Source: Symsagittifera roscoffensis
Taxonomy: Eukaryota > Xenacoelomorpha > Acoela > Convolutidae
Assembly (NCBI RefSeq): GCF_963678635.1
Contig: NC_087070.1
Span: 29,486,048 to 29,550,047 of the forward strand
DNA length: 64,000 nucleotides
Reading direction: 5' to 3'
Shown: positions 1 to 8,573 of the stretch, in pieces
Layout: each line of letters begins with the position of its first letter
Position numbering within the stretch: the first letter of the stretch is position 1
Notes under the pieces: model-generated
The model's database searches: none
What the model saw: only the letters and a program-made list of their open reading frames with translations
Told to the model about the DNA's origin: nothing
Program-made: the position numbers and the translations under genes

Positions 1-645
1 TGCCTAGCTTTCGTGGCAATTTCACTGCCTTGCTAAGCTTTATTGATCAATTTGGACCAACTATCAATGACAATGAGAAGCTCTCGCCGGTTCAAAAATT
101 GTTATCTCAAGTGTTGTTTGACGAGCCATGCTTCTAAACTAAACATGAACTTTGAGACGGCAGAAAGCAACTACGAGGTAGCGCTTCACATGCTAGAGCA
201 GAGGTTCAAAAATGATTGAGTTATCCATCTGAAGCTCTCATCATAGATTTTTGGATTTTGTGCAGTTCGCACAGAAAATGTATCTCAGCTTCGTCAGCTA
301 CACTCAGTCTTCAATGATACTTCGCAATCGACCAATGCGCTCAGTAGATCAGAAGAAAACAATTTAGGGCATTTTATTTCTGAATTGCAGAAGGCACTGG
401 AAACTGCAAACGCGGGGATTGATACTCCTGACTTTGATCGACTCCTGGTATTCTTGGACATTAAAATCAGGTTTACTAAAAAAATCCAAGTGATAAATTC
501 AAAAAGAAACCTCTCAATCAGGGCCAGAAAGTGCTTCGATTATGCCAGAACATTTTTCTGGACGAAAAAGATCGAGAGTTCCCACAAAGTACTCGGAAAC
601 GCGCTAAAAAGAGAAGAAAAACAAATAGAATTCCATCCAAATTGA
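1..645 (+). pseudogene. BEL/Pao gag fragment (DUF1759-like)
   Basis: The first frame reads roughly as a fibre-like Gag start (KFRGN..ALLSFIDQFG..IND, then KLSPVQKLL), followed after a break by NYEVALHMLEQRF. This is the typical DUF1759 pattern in BEL/Pao Gag, where short helices package the RNA. An open stretch at 385-645 continues with LGHFISELQKALETANAG before drifting into lysine/arginine-rich sequence. Stop codons and frameshifts interrupt it at several places, for example near 136 and 220. It is not expressed as a complete Gag. Confidence 0.65.
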
Positions 646-854
646 TTGCGAGTAGCTCATTAGCCTTGCACCTATGATCACTCGCCGGATGAGAGCAAAC
701 AACTTGACTTGAATTTTTAGATGCCTGTGGTCTAGTGACTCTTGTAGATAAAACCAAAGATTCTATTGCAAAAATTATGGAATGAAGATTTGGAATGGTT
801 TGACGATATTAGGGCACATATAGCGAATCAATTCCAGCGTTGGATGGATAGCGT

Positions 855-1497
855 AGGTGTTTTTATCTCACCTGGCTGTACCTCTTGAGATGTCTCTTGA
901 ACTGAACCAAAACTTTGCAATTGGTGGTAGATGTCAGCGCTTGAGTGATTCAACAAAAGCTTTTGCTTGGATCAGATCAACTCCGAACAGGTATTCTACT
1001 TCTGTGGCCAACCAAATTGCCAATTTTCAACAGATGCTACCAGCCGACAATTGGTAATAGGTTTTGACTCAGCAAAACCCAGACGTTCATACAAATTGAC
1101 CAGTAGCAGCAGAAGAACTGAAGAACCTGCAACTTTGGTGGTCAGAACTCTCTTGGTTGCAGAGAAAACAAGTTTTAGGTGTTTTATCTCACCTGGCTGT
1201 ACCTCTTGAGATGTCTTTTGAACTGAACCAAAACTTTGCAATTGGTGGTAGATGTCAGCGCTTGTGTGATTCAACAATAGCTTTTGCTTGGATCAGATCA
1301 ACTCCGAACAGGTATTCTACTTCTGTGGCCAACCAAATTTCCAATTTTCAACAGATGCTACCAGCCGACAATTGGTAATAGGTTTTGACCCATCAAAACC
1401 CAGACGTTCATACAAATTGACCAGTAGCAGCAGAAGAACTGAAGAACCTGCAACTTTGGTGGTCAGAACTCTCTTGGTTGCAGAGAAAACAAGTTTG
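855..1497 (+). repeat. Tandem duplication of a BEL RNase H segment (2 x about 322 bp)
   Basis: Two head-to-tail copies occupy about 855-1176 and 1177-1497 and differ at only a few positions. Each copy reads STxAFAWIRSTPNRYSTSVANQ followed by NFQQMLPADNW, the BEL/Pao RNase H C-terminal pattern. In another frame each ends with LQLWWSELSWLQ, the sequence that normally follows RNase H in BEL Pol. The duplication is therefore internal to the retrotransposon and not a separate repeat family. Both copies carry the same frameshift between the two motifs, so the shift predates the duplication. Confidence 0.85.
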
Positions 1498-1749
1498 TAA
1501 TCCTGTGCAAACTAGAATTCTCGTAGCAGTTGAAGAGAAGAACGAACTCAAACGATCATTCGACGGCACCATCCTAGTCACACAGGAAGCTCATGAGGAA
1601 AAACTATGCTAGCAGCAAAAGTAACCAGGACTAAACATCGGATAGACAAAAAAGGACACGGAAAACTGTTCGAGTTCGAGCGATCGCTACAGAAGAACAC
1701 CGACGATCGCAGTCAGCTTCGAAATTTAGGACTGAACCTTCTTGTACGA

Positions 1750-2400
1750 GGCGTTCAAGAGCATCACTTAGACAAGAATTGAAAGCAATCAAAAACGAAC
1801 AATACAATAGCCAGACATCAAGCCGCCTTCAACTATATCCATTCTTAAGTGATGACGGATTGCCAAAAGTTGGTGGACGACTCGCAAAAGCTAATTGTCT
1901 GAACGAAAAAGCAAAAGAGTGCTTTGTCAGCTAGAAGCTATACTGACTCACGACCGATCACAGCGATTTCAAATGATGCTGGAGAAACTGTGCGGCTTAC
2001 TCCATCAATGCTGCTAAATGGTTTCAAGTCAAGTTTGCTGCCCATTCTAGCTGATCCTACCATAGATGAGGTTAATGAAAATGAAAACTGCCCCCAGGAA
2101 ACGATTGAACTACTTGCACAAATTGATTGCAGAATTGTTGAAATAATGGACATTTGAGTATCGAGCCGCTATGCAGCAATGCAATTAGAACCTTGTAGAA
2201 AAGCAGAATTTGAAAAAAAAAGAAATCTAGTATACATAGCCGATGATGATAACCCCCTTTTATCCTGGTCTCTTGGAATCGTGGAAATTGTATACGCTGG
2301 AAACGATAGTCTAGTGTGATTAGTGAAAATTAAAACTCGAAATGGGAAGCTTAGTACACGGTGGATTTTAAGATGGCGGAAATTGGGGATGGAAGATAAA
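1750..2400 (+). pseudogene. BEL/Pao integrase C-terminal fragment
   Basis: Three consecutive motifs in slightly shifted frames identify this stretch. Around 1780-1900 the sequence reads SSRLQLYPFLSDDGLPKVGG, the BEL pre-integrase signature. At 1924-2157 it reads DSRPITAISNDAGETVRLTP, the end of the integrase core. At about 2215-2390 it reads NLVYIADDDNPLLSWSLG and then VKIKTRNGKLSTR, the small C-terminal domain. The zinc-binding region and catalytic core between the first and second motifs are deleted. Stops occur near 2157 and 2320. Confidence 0.8.
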
Positions 2401-2871
2401 ACAATGAACTTGAAAAACATACAGATCAAAAGCAAACTTGAAAAACAATGGTCAGATAACTATATCTTTTTGATTTTGCTTCTTTCTGACCGCAGTATCA
2501 GTGGCTGCATCCATCAAATCCAGAAGCGTGAGGATCACACGACATTTCCAGTTCGTCTTCCGAACCGTCACCTTTCCCTAATCAACCCTAACAATTTCAC
2601 CACACCCGTCTTTTTTTGCATCCAAATTTCATTTCCATCTGAAATGTGAAAAAATTAAGCACAGATTAACGGGGCGGCAAGGCACGTTTCAAATAATAAG
2701 ATTTTTTTTCGCGTGTAGGTTCATTTAAAAACGCATCTAACGTTTCCTATAAATTATTCATTTCATTTACGCGCAATTTGTAATGACTAAATCATCATTA
2801 GTTTCAATTGAGTATAATACAGTCGCTGTCCAGCTATTGCGAACTATTCAAACCAGCTTTTACTGTTTTAG
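2401..2871. other. Non-coding intronic sequence
   Basis: No coding signal was seen apart from a short unrecognised open frame to about 2649. The stretch is T-rich and ends in an ordinary branch/polypyrimidine region with the acceptor TGTTTTAG at 2864-2871. The upstream exons of the TMEM185-type gene were looked for here and not found. Confidence 0.5.
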
Positions 2872-2955
2872 CTGGAGCTTCTTCACGCCAGCAACCTCCT
2901 GTTCTTTCTATTTGTCACGATTAAGTTGGATGGTATGGTCAACTGGTCATGGGCA
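2872..2955 (+). CDS. TMEM185: TMEM185 (FAM11)-type membrane protein, short internal exon
   Basis: An 84-bp exon (28 codons, phase 0 at both ends) lies between acceptor TTTTAG|CTGGAG and donor GGGCA|GTAAGT. Its product LELLHASNLLFFLFVTIKLDG ends ..NWSWA. This lines up with the TMEM185 transmembrane segment that carries LRLDK and precedes the WPWL loop, and it runs straight into the next exon at 4059. TMEM185 proteins are multipass membrane proteins of unclear function. The exon is easy to miss because of its size. Upstream exons for the first roughly 190 residues are not in the window as far as I can see. Confidence 0.85.
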
Positions 2956-4058
2956 GTAAGTAACAAGGATAGCCTGTTGTTGTGCTGGTAGCACAGTTTG
3001 TTCCGGCCATATTCATAAAAAGTGAAAAGAAAGTGATAGATGGAAAAAATTTAAAAAAAACTTTTGAATTTTTTGCACAATAATTTTTAGACTCTATTAT
3101 GGGTCGCCATGTTTTTTTTCTTTTTTAGGAAAAGTCTTAAAATTTGTTCATGCTCAAGTTTACTTTTTGGCTGTTAGGTTTTTTTATGATCAGTTCATTT
3201 GTTAAAAGAAAGCTAATGCACGAAAAGCGTTATTGACTTCTAATTTCGAAGCCGGAATTAAGGTATCATATTTCCCAGCAAAATCAAAGTTTTACCTATA
3301 GATCTACTTCTCTCAAATTGGGTTAATTTTATCAAAAAAGTGTCGGTCATAAATTGTTCCAGAAATTCAAAGAGCTTGAAGGGCATCTATTTTTTTTTAC
3401 AAATTTCTGCTGGCTATTTTTTTGCCAAGAAATCGCTAAATGTAACATCCAAAACTAGTTTTTTTTTCTCTAGTGAAATTAATTTTTACAGTGAAATCAA
3501 AAAAAGTAAATTTCCTGATAACGATCGTTACTTGGTCGAAATTAGACTGTCTCAAAATTTTCAAACCAGTTGTTCTCGATACTAGGACAGGTTTTTGAAA
3601 ATTTCCTAATGTAGTTCAAATTACGACTAAAATGGCTTTAATTGATATATCACTCGACCCATTCCGATGATTATTTGTGGCACCTGATTTTGCGTGGAAA
3701 AACTAAAACACACCCGAATACACAGTTTCTCCCCATTTTCAATGGTCGGAAAAATATGTTGTCTGATTCATTAAGAAACGTGCGCGTGTTTTTTTTTCGT
3801 AATTACATGATACTTAGTTGAAGGTGACGAGGCCTATCTCTTAGTGTTTTTGTTAGAATGCAATGATGCTGCATAAGTATTTATGTTAAAATTTGGCGGG
3901 AATTTCAAAGGAGTTGTTACAAAAAAATTGGGTTCGCTCGACAGTTTTCACATGATCACAAAAATATCCACGGACAAGAAGAATTTTCTGTGAAGTTATC
4001 TCTAATATTTCTCCACATCAACTGAAACAGTGATTTTAAAAAAACGATTTCTGTTTAG
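2956..4058. other. Intron of the TMEM185-type gene
   Basis: T-rich intronic sequence starting GTAAGT and ending TTTCTGTTTAG. It contains part of a dispersed repeat (about 3550-3760, listed separately) and no supported gene. Confidence 0.7.
3550..3760. repeat. Dispersed repeat, copy 1 (shared with 24955-25185)
   Basis: This stretch and 24955-25185 share long identical words in the same order, such as CCGATGATTATTTGTGG, CCTGATTTTGCGTGG and AATGGTCGGAA. It is a decayed interspersed element of unknown class, with no coding capacity seen. Confidence 0.75.
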
Positions 4059-4250
4059 CTGGTGTTTGTTCCCGTATGGCTGCTGGCCTGTGTATTCTGC
4101 TTCGTGGTAATTTACTGCACCTTTTGGAGTATTTTGATGCTACGCCAGATGTCTAATAACAGACATGTGATGTCATCGGTACAGAGGAGCTACTACATCC
4201 GCATTATTACCACCGGACTTGTCCTTTTATGCCCACTTATCACTTTCCTT
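4059..4250 (+). CDS. TMEM185: TMEM185-type membrane protein, exon
   Basis: A 192-bp exon (64 codons, phase 0/0) between TCTGTTTAG|CTGGTG and CTTTCCTT|GTGAGT. It encodes a transmembrane helix (VFVPVWLLACVFCFVVIYC, then FWSILMLR), a short polar loop, and a second helix ending LCPLITFL. The spacing of VPVWLL, the WS.L.LR motif and the P-L-(I/L)-TF end matches the family closely. Together with the neighbouring exons this gives collinear similarity over about 200 residues. Confidence 0.9.
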
Positions 4251-5609
4251 GTGAGTCATTTGGTTTCTTACTGGTGTTTTATTTTTTACCGAAAAATTTA
4301 GTAGTAAGTTAGTTATCGTTGGTTCGACGCTTTAAGTGTTATCCCCGCGCAAAGCTACCAAAAATAAAGGTCAGACGGGGTTGTTGTTGCAGCCTCGTTG
4401 ACTCTTTATTTCGGTTTATAGTGTTTCCGTCTCGTACCTTGTTAAGTGGTGTTGGCGCCCTTTCGCAGGATAGGTAGGGCCTGCTACTATCGTGGTATAC
4501 TTGAATAGTGGTCAGACGGAGTATGTGCGTGCGTGCTTGCGTGTGTGTGAGCGGTCACAGATTGGGGGCTTGGTAGCCGTAGCACGTATTAAGTCGGCAA
4601 CTAGATCGTGTTCTGTTTGAATTATCGTCTCCGGTGGTTGGCAACCAAATACCTCATTTCTTTCTTTATCCCAATTGGGGCATTCGGTGAGCCCATGTTT
4701 TGTGTCTTGTTTCGTTCTAACAGTGTGGACATGAGCCTTCCTCACTTTTCTCTTGTTTATGTAGTGTGTCCCGCAGAAAAGGAATTCTGTTTAGCCTCAT
4801 GCGATCGATGTTTATCTGGAACCTTGCTTAACTAGCTCAGATATCTCCTTTCTCCCTTCTGTCGGCTACCATTTTCCTTATGTTCCCTTATACACTCTAT
4901 CTTGGAGTCTCTTCAATGCTGTTGATCTCCAATATGACCTCCATTTCAGCCTGTCCGTTGATTCTTTTCCCATAGTGTTTAGTGGATGTGTGTCTTTGAA
5001 GATGTAACATTTTGCTAGGAGTTTTGCCGCCTTATCTACCCTCTTCGAATAGTGTATTTAGTTCAGCTTCGTTACTGGTTTGTATTGACGGGGAGCCTGC
5101 TGGGTCCCCGACGATGCATCTGGCTGCTGCGTTATTGCACATCTCAACTTTCTCTCGGTTTGTGAACGATAAAAAAACATTCCCCGTGTTTCGAAGGCGT
5201 AAGCACCATCGGGCCTGGTGTAGCTTTTGTACAGTTGTCGTAAATCTTTGGCTTTCAGTCCTTAGTTTTTCCCGCTGAGAGAGCGCACTGTTTGATGTAG
5301 TACTGGCTGATGTGTTAAATCCAAGTTGGCTGTCGACTCCATGTATCAATGTCGATTTTTTGTATGTAATCTCTTCCCCACCTAGTTTTACCTAGTACAT
5401 TTACAGTCGGTTTCTTTTGGGTCAACGGTTACAAGTAGTTCGCCTTAACCCAAACTTCTATTGAGCTTAATGCAGGCCGGATCAGGTTTGGCGCTTTTTA
5501 ACAAAATTGAAATTTATTAGCACAGTAAAAACTCAAAAACCAAAGTCAAAAATCAGAACTGCAATATAACAATTTTAATTATTCGTCAAATTGATTTTTT
5601 GAATATTAG
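4251..5609. other. Intron of the TMEM185-type gene with LINE relic
   Basis: The intron starts GTGAGT and ends GAATATTAG. The middle (about 4510-5350) holds minus-strand remains of a non-LTR retrotransposon, described separately. The rest is unremarkable T-rich sequence, with a TGCGTGCGTGC microsatellite near 4525. Confidence 0.7.
4512..5349 (-). mobile_element. Non-LTR retrotransposon relic (C-terminal zinc-finger region)
   Basis: On the minus strand the sequence contains CPHC and, one frameshift later, KHGLTECPNWDKERNEVF. This C-x2-C ... H ... C layout, followed by P.W..ER, is the C-terminal zinc-knuckle signature of Jockey/R1-type LINE polymerases. A second minus-strand open frame (5032-5349) upstream may be the preceding Pol tail but shows no motif I can name. 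The copy is truncated and frameshifted. I am fairly sure of LINE origin for 4512-4760 and unsure for the rest. Confidence 0.5.
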
Positions 5610-5889
5610 GTTCTGCTAGTTCATAAACTGGAAAGTGTTTGGAATCTCATGGAGTATCAGGAGCGCCAGGTTATCATAGACAGCCAGCTGACTCCTGATT
5701 CTGAGATGGGATCACAGTTTGAGCAGAGCATGGGTCCTTTGAATCCAGACAAGCCAGTTGTGCCTGTCATTTGGACCAGAGAAGTCGGGGACATGGATTC
5801 TCTGCCATGGGTTGTTACTATGTCGCCGCTTTACATCACGCTTTTGGGTCTGATCGCATCAACAATTGGGACAAAAGGCGGCAATAGAT
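5610..5889 (+). CDS. TMEM185: TMEM185-type membrane protein, exon
   Basis: A 280-bp exon (phase 0 in, phase 1 out) from acceptor GAATATTAG to donor AATAGAT|GTAAGT. It starts VLLVHKLES, the conserved LLVHKL motif of the family, and ends with a transmembrane helix (PLYITLLGLIASTIG) followed by TKGGNR, matching the family's QKGGN turn. Between these lies an acidic loop of about 55 residues (ERQVIIDSQLTPDSEMG...) that is longer than in vertebrate TMEM185. The single spare base is completed by the next exon. Confidence 0.9.
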
Positions 5890-6136
5890 GTAAGTTTTAT
5901 GTTGTCGGATTGCATATTTCAGTTTTTTTTTGCTGTGATGTGTTCTTAAACAAGTTACTCTATGTGCATTTTTAGTTATCTATCGACATCTAAGTAAATC
6001 TCTTCTGGATATCAGTTTCAATTTCTTTGATTAAACGCCAAAATGCCCTCTTAGGACCCTTTTTCTAACCGGATGGCGTATTGACAGATATGTTTTCTAC
6101 AATAAAGTTCTTTTGAATCTAGTTTTGCGTTTACAG

Positions 6137-6357
6137 GGTTCTTTGGACTGCATACAGACTTCTTTTCCCTCCTGGTGAATTTATGCCCCTGTCTGAAAGA
6201 GTATGCAAACATATCTTTCAAGCAAACGAACGAACAACCGGATAACGACTCACGTGGACCAATCAGCGATGATAACCAAAACGCGACAGCAGGCAGACAG
6301 GCGGAAAGTAGCTCCAGAAGCACTTCAAGTAGATCGCATGTCAGTGCTCCTACTTAG
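6137..6357 (+). CDS. TMEM185: TMEM185-type membrane protein, last recognisable exon
   Basis: After acceptor TTTACAG the exon completes the split codon as Trp, giving GGNR-WFFGLHTDFFSLLVN. This corresponds to the conserved WWFGIRKDF segment, and it is followed by LCPCLKEYANISF, corresponding to F.REYGNIS. It then becomes a hydrophilic Ser/Asp/Asn-rich tail and reaches a stop at 6355-6357. A second possibility is splicing at GCAT|GTCAGT (6340), which leaves phase 0 and would join in frame to the Ser-rich exon at 20226, skipping the whole 6.9-18 kb retroelement as part of an intron. The sequence alone does not decide between the two ends. Confidence 0.88.
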
Positions 6358-6859
6358 CTTCTGCAATATGTAGCTCATACTTACGTTGTCTAAACAACCT
6401 TATTCTCACCCTTGCGGTTAAGCAAGGGTGTTGCATGCAGGTACTAGACTTTCCCCTTTAATAACTTGATTTGTAGAAAGGTCAATTTCTTGACAAATTT
6501 TGTTTAACTACTATCATTGTCCATTTAGGTAGAGATATGTGGAGTTCGTTTCATGCAGTAATTATTTTTCAAAATAAATTTCCTGAAAAATGGATTAAAT
6601 TTTTTCCATATTTGGTGTTTTACTAGTTTCTGTCTGATCATTTTCCGTTTTAAAAAGGCCATTTATTTTGTCTCGTACGGTTTTTATTAGCTCAAGTTCA
6701 AACAATTTGTGCTATAAATTAAAGTTCTGTTATTTGCGAATATGCGTAGTCTGATTTTGAATTTTTATTTTTTTTTCGAATGAACGGTTTCTGCTCATGG
6801 TTTGTCTCAAGTTTGGCTGCCTTAGTTGCGCTCGGTAAATAGTTCTCAATGCTTTTTAA
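6358..6859. other. Non-coding sequence before the large retroelement
   Basis: AT-rich sequence with no ORF of note. I looked for a 5' LTR matching 18030-19600 and saw none. It ends with the tract GCTTTTTTTCAG and ATTTTTCAG (6861-6885), two plausible 3' splice sites directly before the protease region. Confidence 0.5.
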
Positions 6860-8287
6860 AGCTTTTTTTCAGCTAAATTTTTCAGAAAAATTTCGACTTC
6901 GTCTCTTTTTTGTTCAATTGATTTTTTAATTGATTCAGGAGCAGAATCAAACATAATAAACATTCCCACATGGAATGAGATAAAAACATTACACCCAAAA
7001 CTAACGCCTCTTGAAACCTCCAGTAAACTAGCAACAGCACAAGGATCAACATTGGTAAACTATGGAAAAATTCAATTTTTTCTTCTCCCCACAAGAACAA
7101 TAGAGCAGAATAAAATTTTAAATAAACCATTTAAACAAATATTTCATATCACTGATATTAAACACAATATCATTGGAATACCATTTATCTCTAAATATAT
7201 ACCAACAATCAACATCTTGAATAGTAAAATACTAATAAAAGATAAATACACAAAAACAAAAGACACATCCCTAACTTTTTTTCAAAGATTAAATAAACAA
7301 CCACCATTCTTTTCAAAATTTTATCAAATATATAATCAACAAAGAAAACACCTGAAACCACTATCAGGAAACATATATAATTTTTCAATAAAACAAGTTC
7401 ACCAATATGATAAAAAACAAAATAAACAACAACTCTATATGTCAGATTTTGAATTCAAACCTATCCCTAAGTTTTTCAAAATCACAATCTCATCCATAAA
7501 ATATTTGAAAAACTCGAATTCAGATATTATTTCCCTACATGTATACAACAATACACCCTATCAAGTAACATTACCTTTAGGACTTTTAGGCTATTGCGAA
7601 ACCAACGCTACGATATCACCAGTACACGAAAAAGCATACCGCGTAAATAATATACTCCAATTATTAGATATTTGTCAATCCACAATTCTTAATGAAGAAT
7701 TATCCATAAATAATATAAGAAGTAATGAAAAAAGAAATACAGATTATTTCACAAAAGCCCCATATTTCAAACCTACATTCAACATAAACAACTATACAGA
7801 GAATCAACAGAAATTTTTAACAATGTTTAACTTCCAACATTCACAAATAACACAAGACGAATTTGATAAATTAGCCAAACAGCTAATAAAATATTCATCA
7901 GTCTATGCAACATCCAAATTTGATGTTGGCAAAATCAGCTCATCACTACATCTCCCATTAAAACCTGACGCAGTTTTCAAAAAACAAAGAGCAAGTAAAG
8001 TACCAATTCACTTACACGATAAAGTAAACAGATTACTCGATATTTTAGAACAATACAAAATTATCTCACCGGTAAACAAAGAAGAACAACCAAAAGGTAA
8101 CACATTTATCAACCCTGTTATCATCCTAGCAAAAGGAGAATCATTAAAAATAGTTCTAGACGCTAGATACCTTAATTCACTAATAGACGAATCAAAATGC
8201 AATTGGCCTATTGAACCAATACAAGTTATTTACAACAAATACAACAAAAATAAACGGAAAATACTTTACAACCGCAGATATGAATAG
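6860..8287 (+). pseudogene. pol: Pol part 1: aspartic protease and RT N-terminal part
   Basis: The frame is open from 6860. The protease active site is Asp-Ser-Gly at 6932-6940 (FLIDSGAESNII), a DSG variant of the usual DTG. Its second conserved motif is HNIIGIPFI near 7165. A spacer of about 180 residues leads into RT fingers at roughly 7900-8220 (KPDAVFKKQRASKVP, then INPVIILAKGESLKIVLDAR). Near 8228-8256, in a short AACAAATACAACAAAAATAA stretch, the frame shifts and RT continues in the next frame at 8211-8573. The initiator is unknown. Nothing resembling Gag lies upstream, and two splice-acceptor-like CAGs sit at 6872 and 6885, so this reading frame could be reached by splicing. Confidence 0.85.
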
Positions 8288-8573
8288 TGCATATAATCAA
8301 ATGCCACTAGATGAACAATCGCGACGCTTAACACAATTTGTTATTGGAAATCAGCAATATGAATTCAACCGCCTATTCTATGGAATATCCATTGGACCAG
8401 CAGCATTTTCAGCTTTTATGAGCAAAATTTTTAGACCACTAATACTCAAGAAAAACGCAATCACCTATTTAGACGATGTTTTTATGCAATCACAGACAAA
8501 AGAAGAAATGTTCAATGTTTTAGAACACTATCACAAAATTTCCGAACGAAAATCTGAAGGCCGCCCCCGATAA
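8211..8573 (+). pseudogene. pol: Pol part 2: RT palm with YLDD
   Basis: This frame supplies the RT palm: FTTADMNSAYNQMPLD (the first catalytic Asp region), YEFNRLFYGISIGPAAF, and the YLDD catalytic box at 8466-8477. It ends at a stop after a second frameshift near 8545. The polymerase continues from there in another frame with an intact thumb sequence (AAPDKSHFFLTRVKFLGHNI). Apart from the two shifts, all key RT residues visible here are present. Confidence 0.9.

Larger units (their letters stand above)
1..2400 (+). mobile_element. Decayed BEL/Pao LTR retrotransposon (internal part)
   Basis: Fragments of BEL/Pao coding sequence lie in the expected order on the plus strand. They are a Gag segment like the DUF1759 family (1-640), RNase H-type sequence (855-1497), a pre-integrase/integrase segment (about 1780-1920) and the integrase C-terminal end (1924-2400). 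The reading frame is broken by many stops and shifts, and most of protease and RT is missing. No LTRs were found, so the ends are undefined and the 5' part may lie outside the window. It sits upstream of, or in an intron of, the TMEM185-type gene. The family call rests on several short recognisable BEL/Pao motifs rather than one intact domain. Confidence 0.8.

Noticed and set aside
518-757. Minus-strand ORF of 79 codons
   Set aside because: Lies opposite the BEL gag remains, has no recognisable motif and is explained as a chance frame.
4059-4250. Fungal STE3-type pheromone receptor
   Set aside because: The helix and polar loop looked similar at first, but the conserved LLVHKL, KGGN-W and REYGNIS-like motifs in the following exons fit TMEM185 over the whole length.
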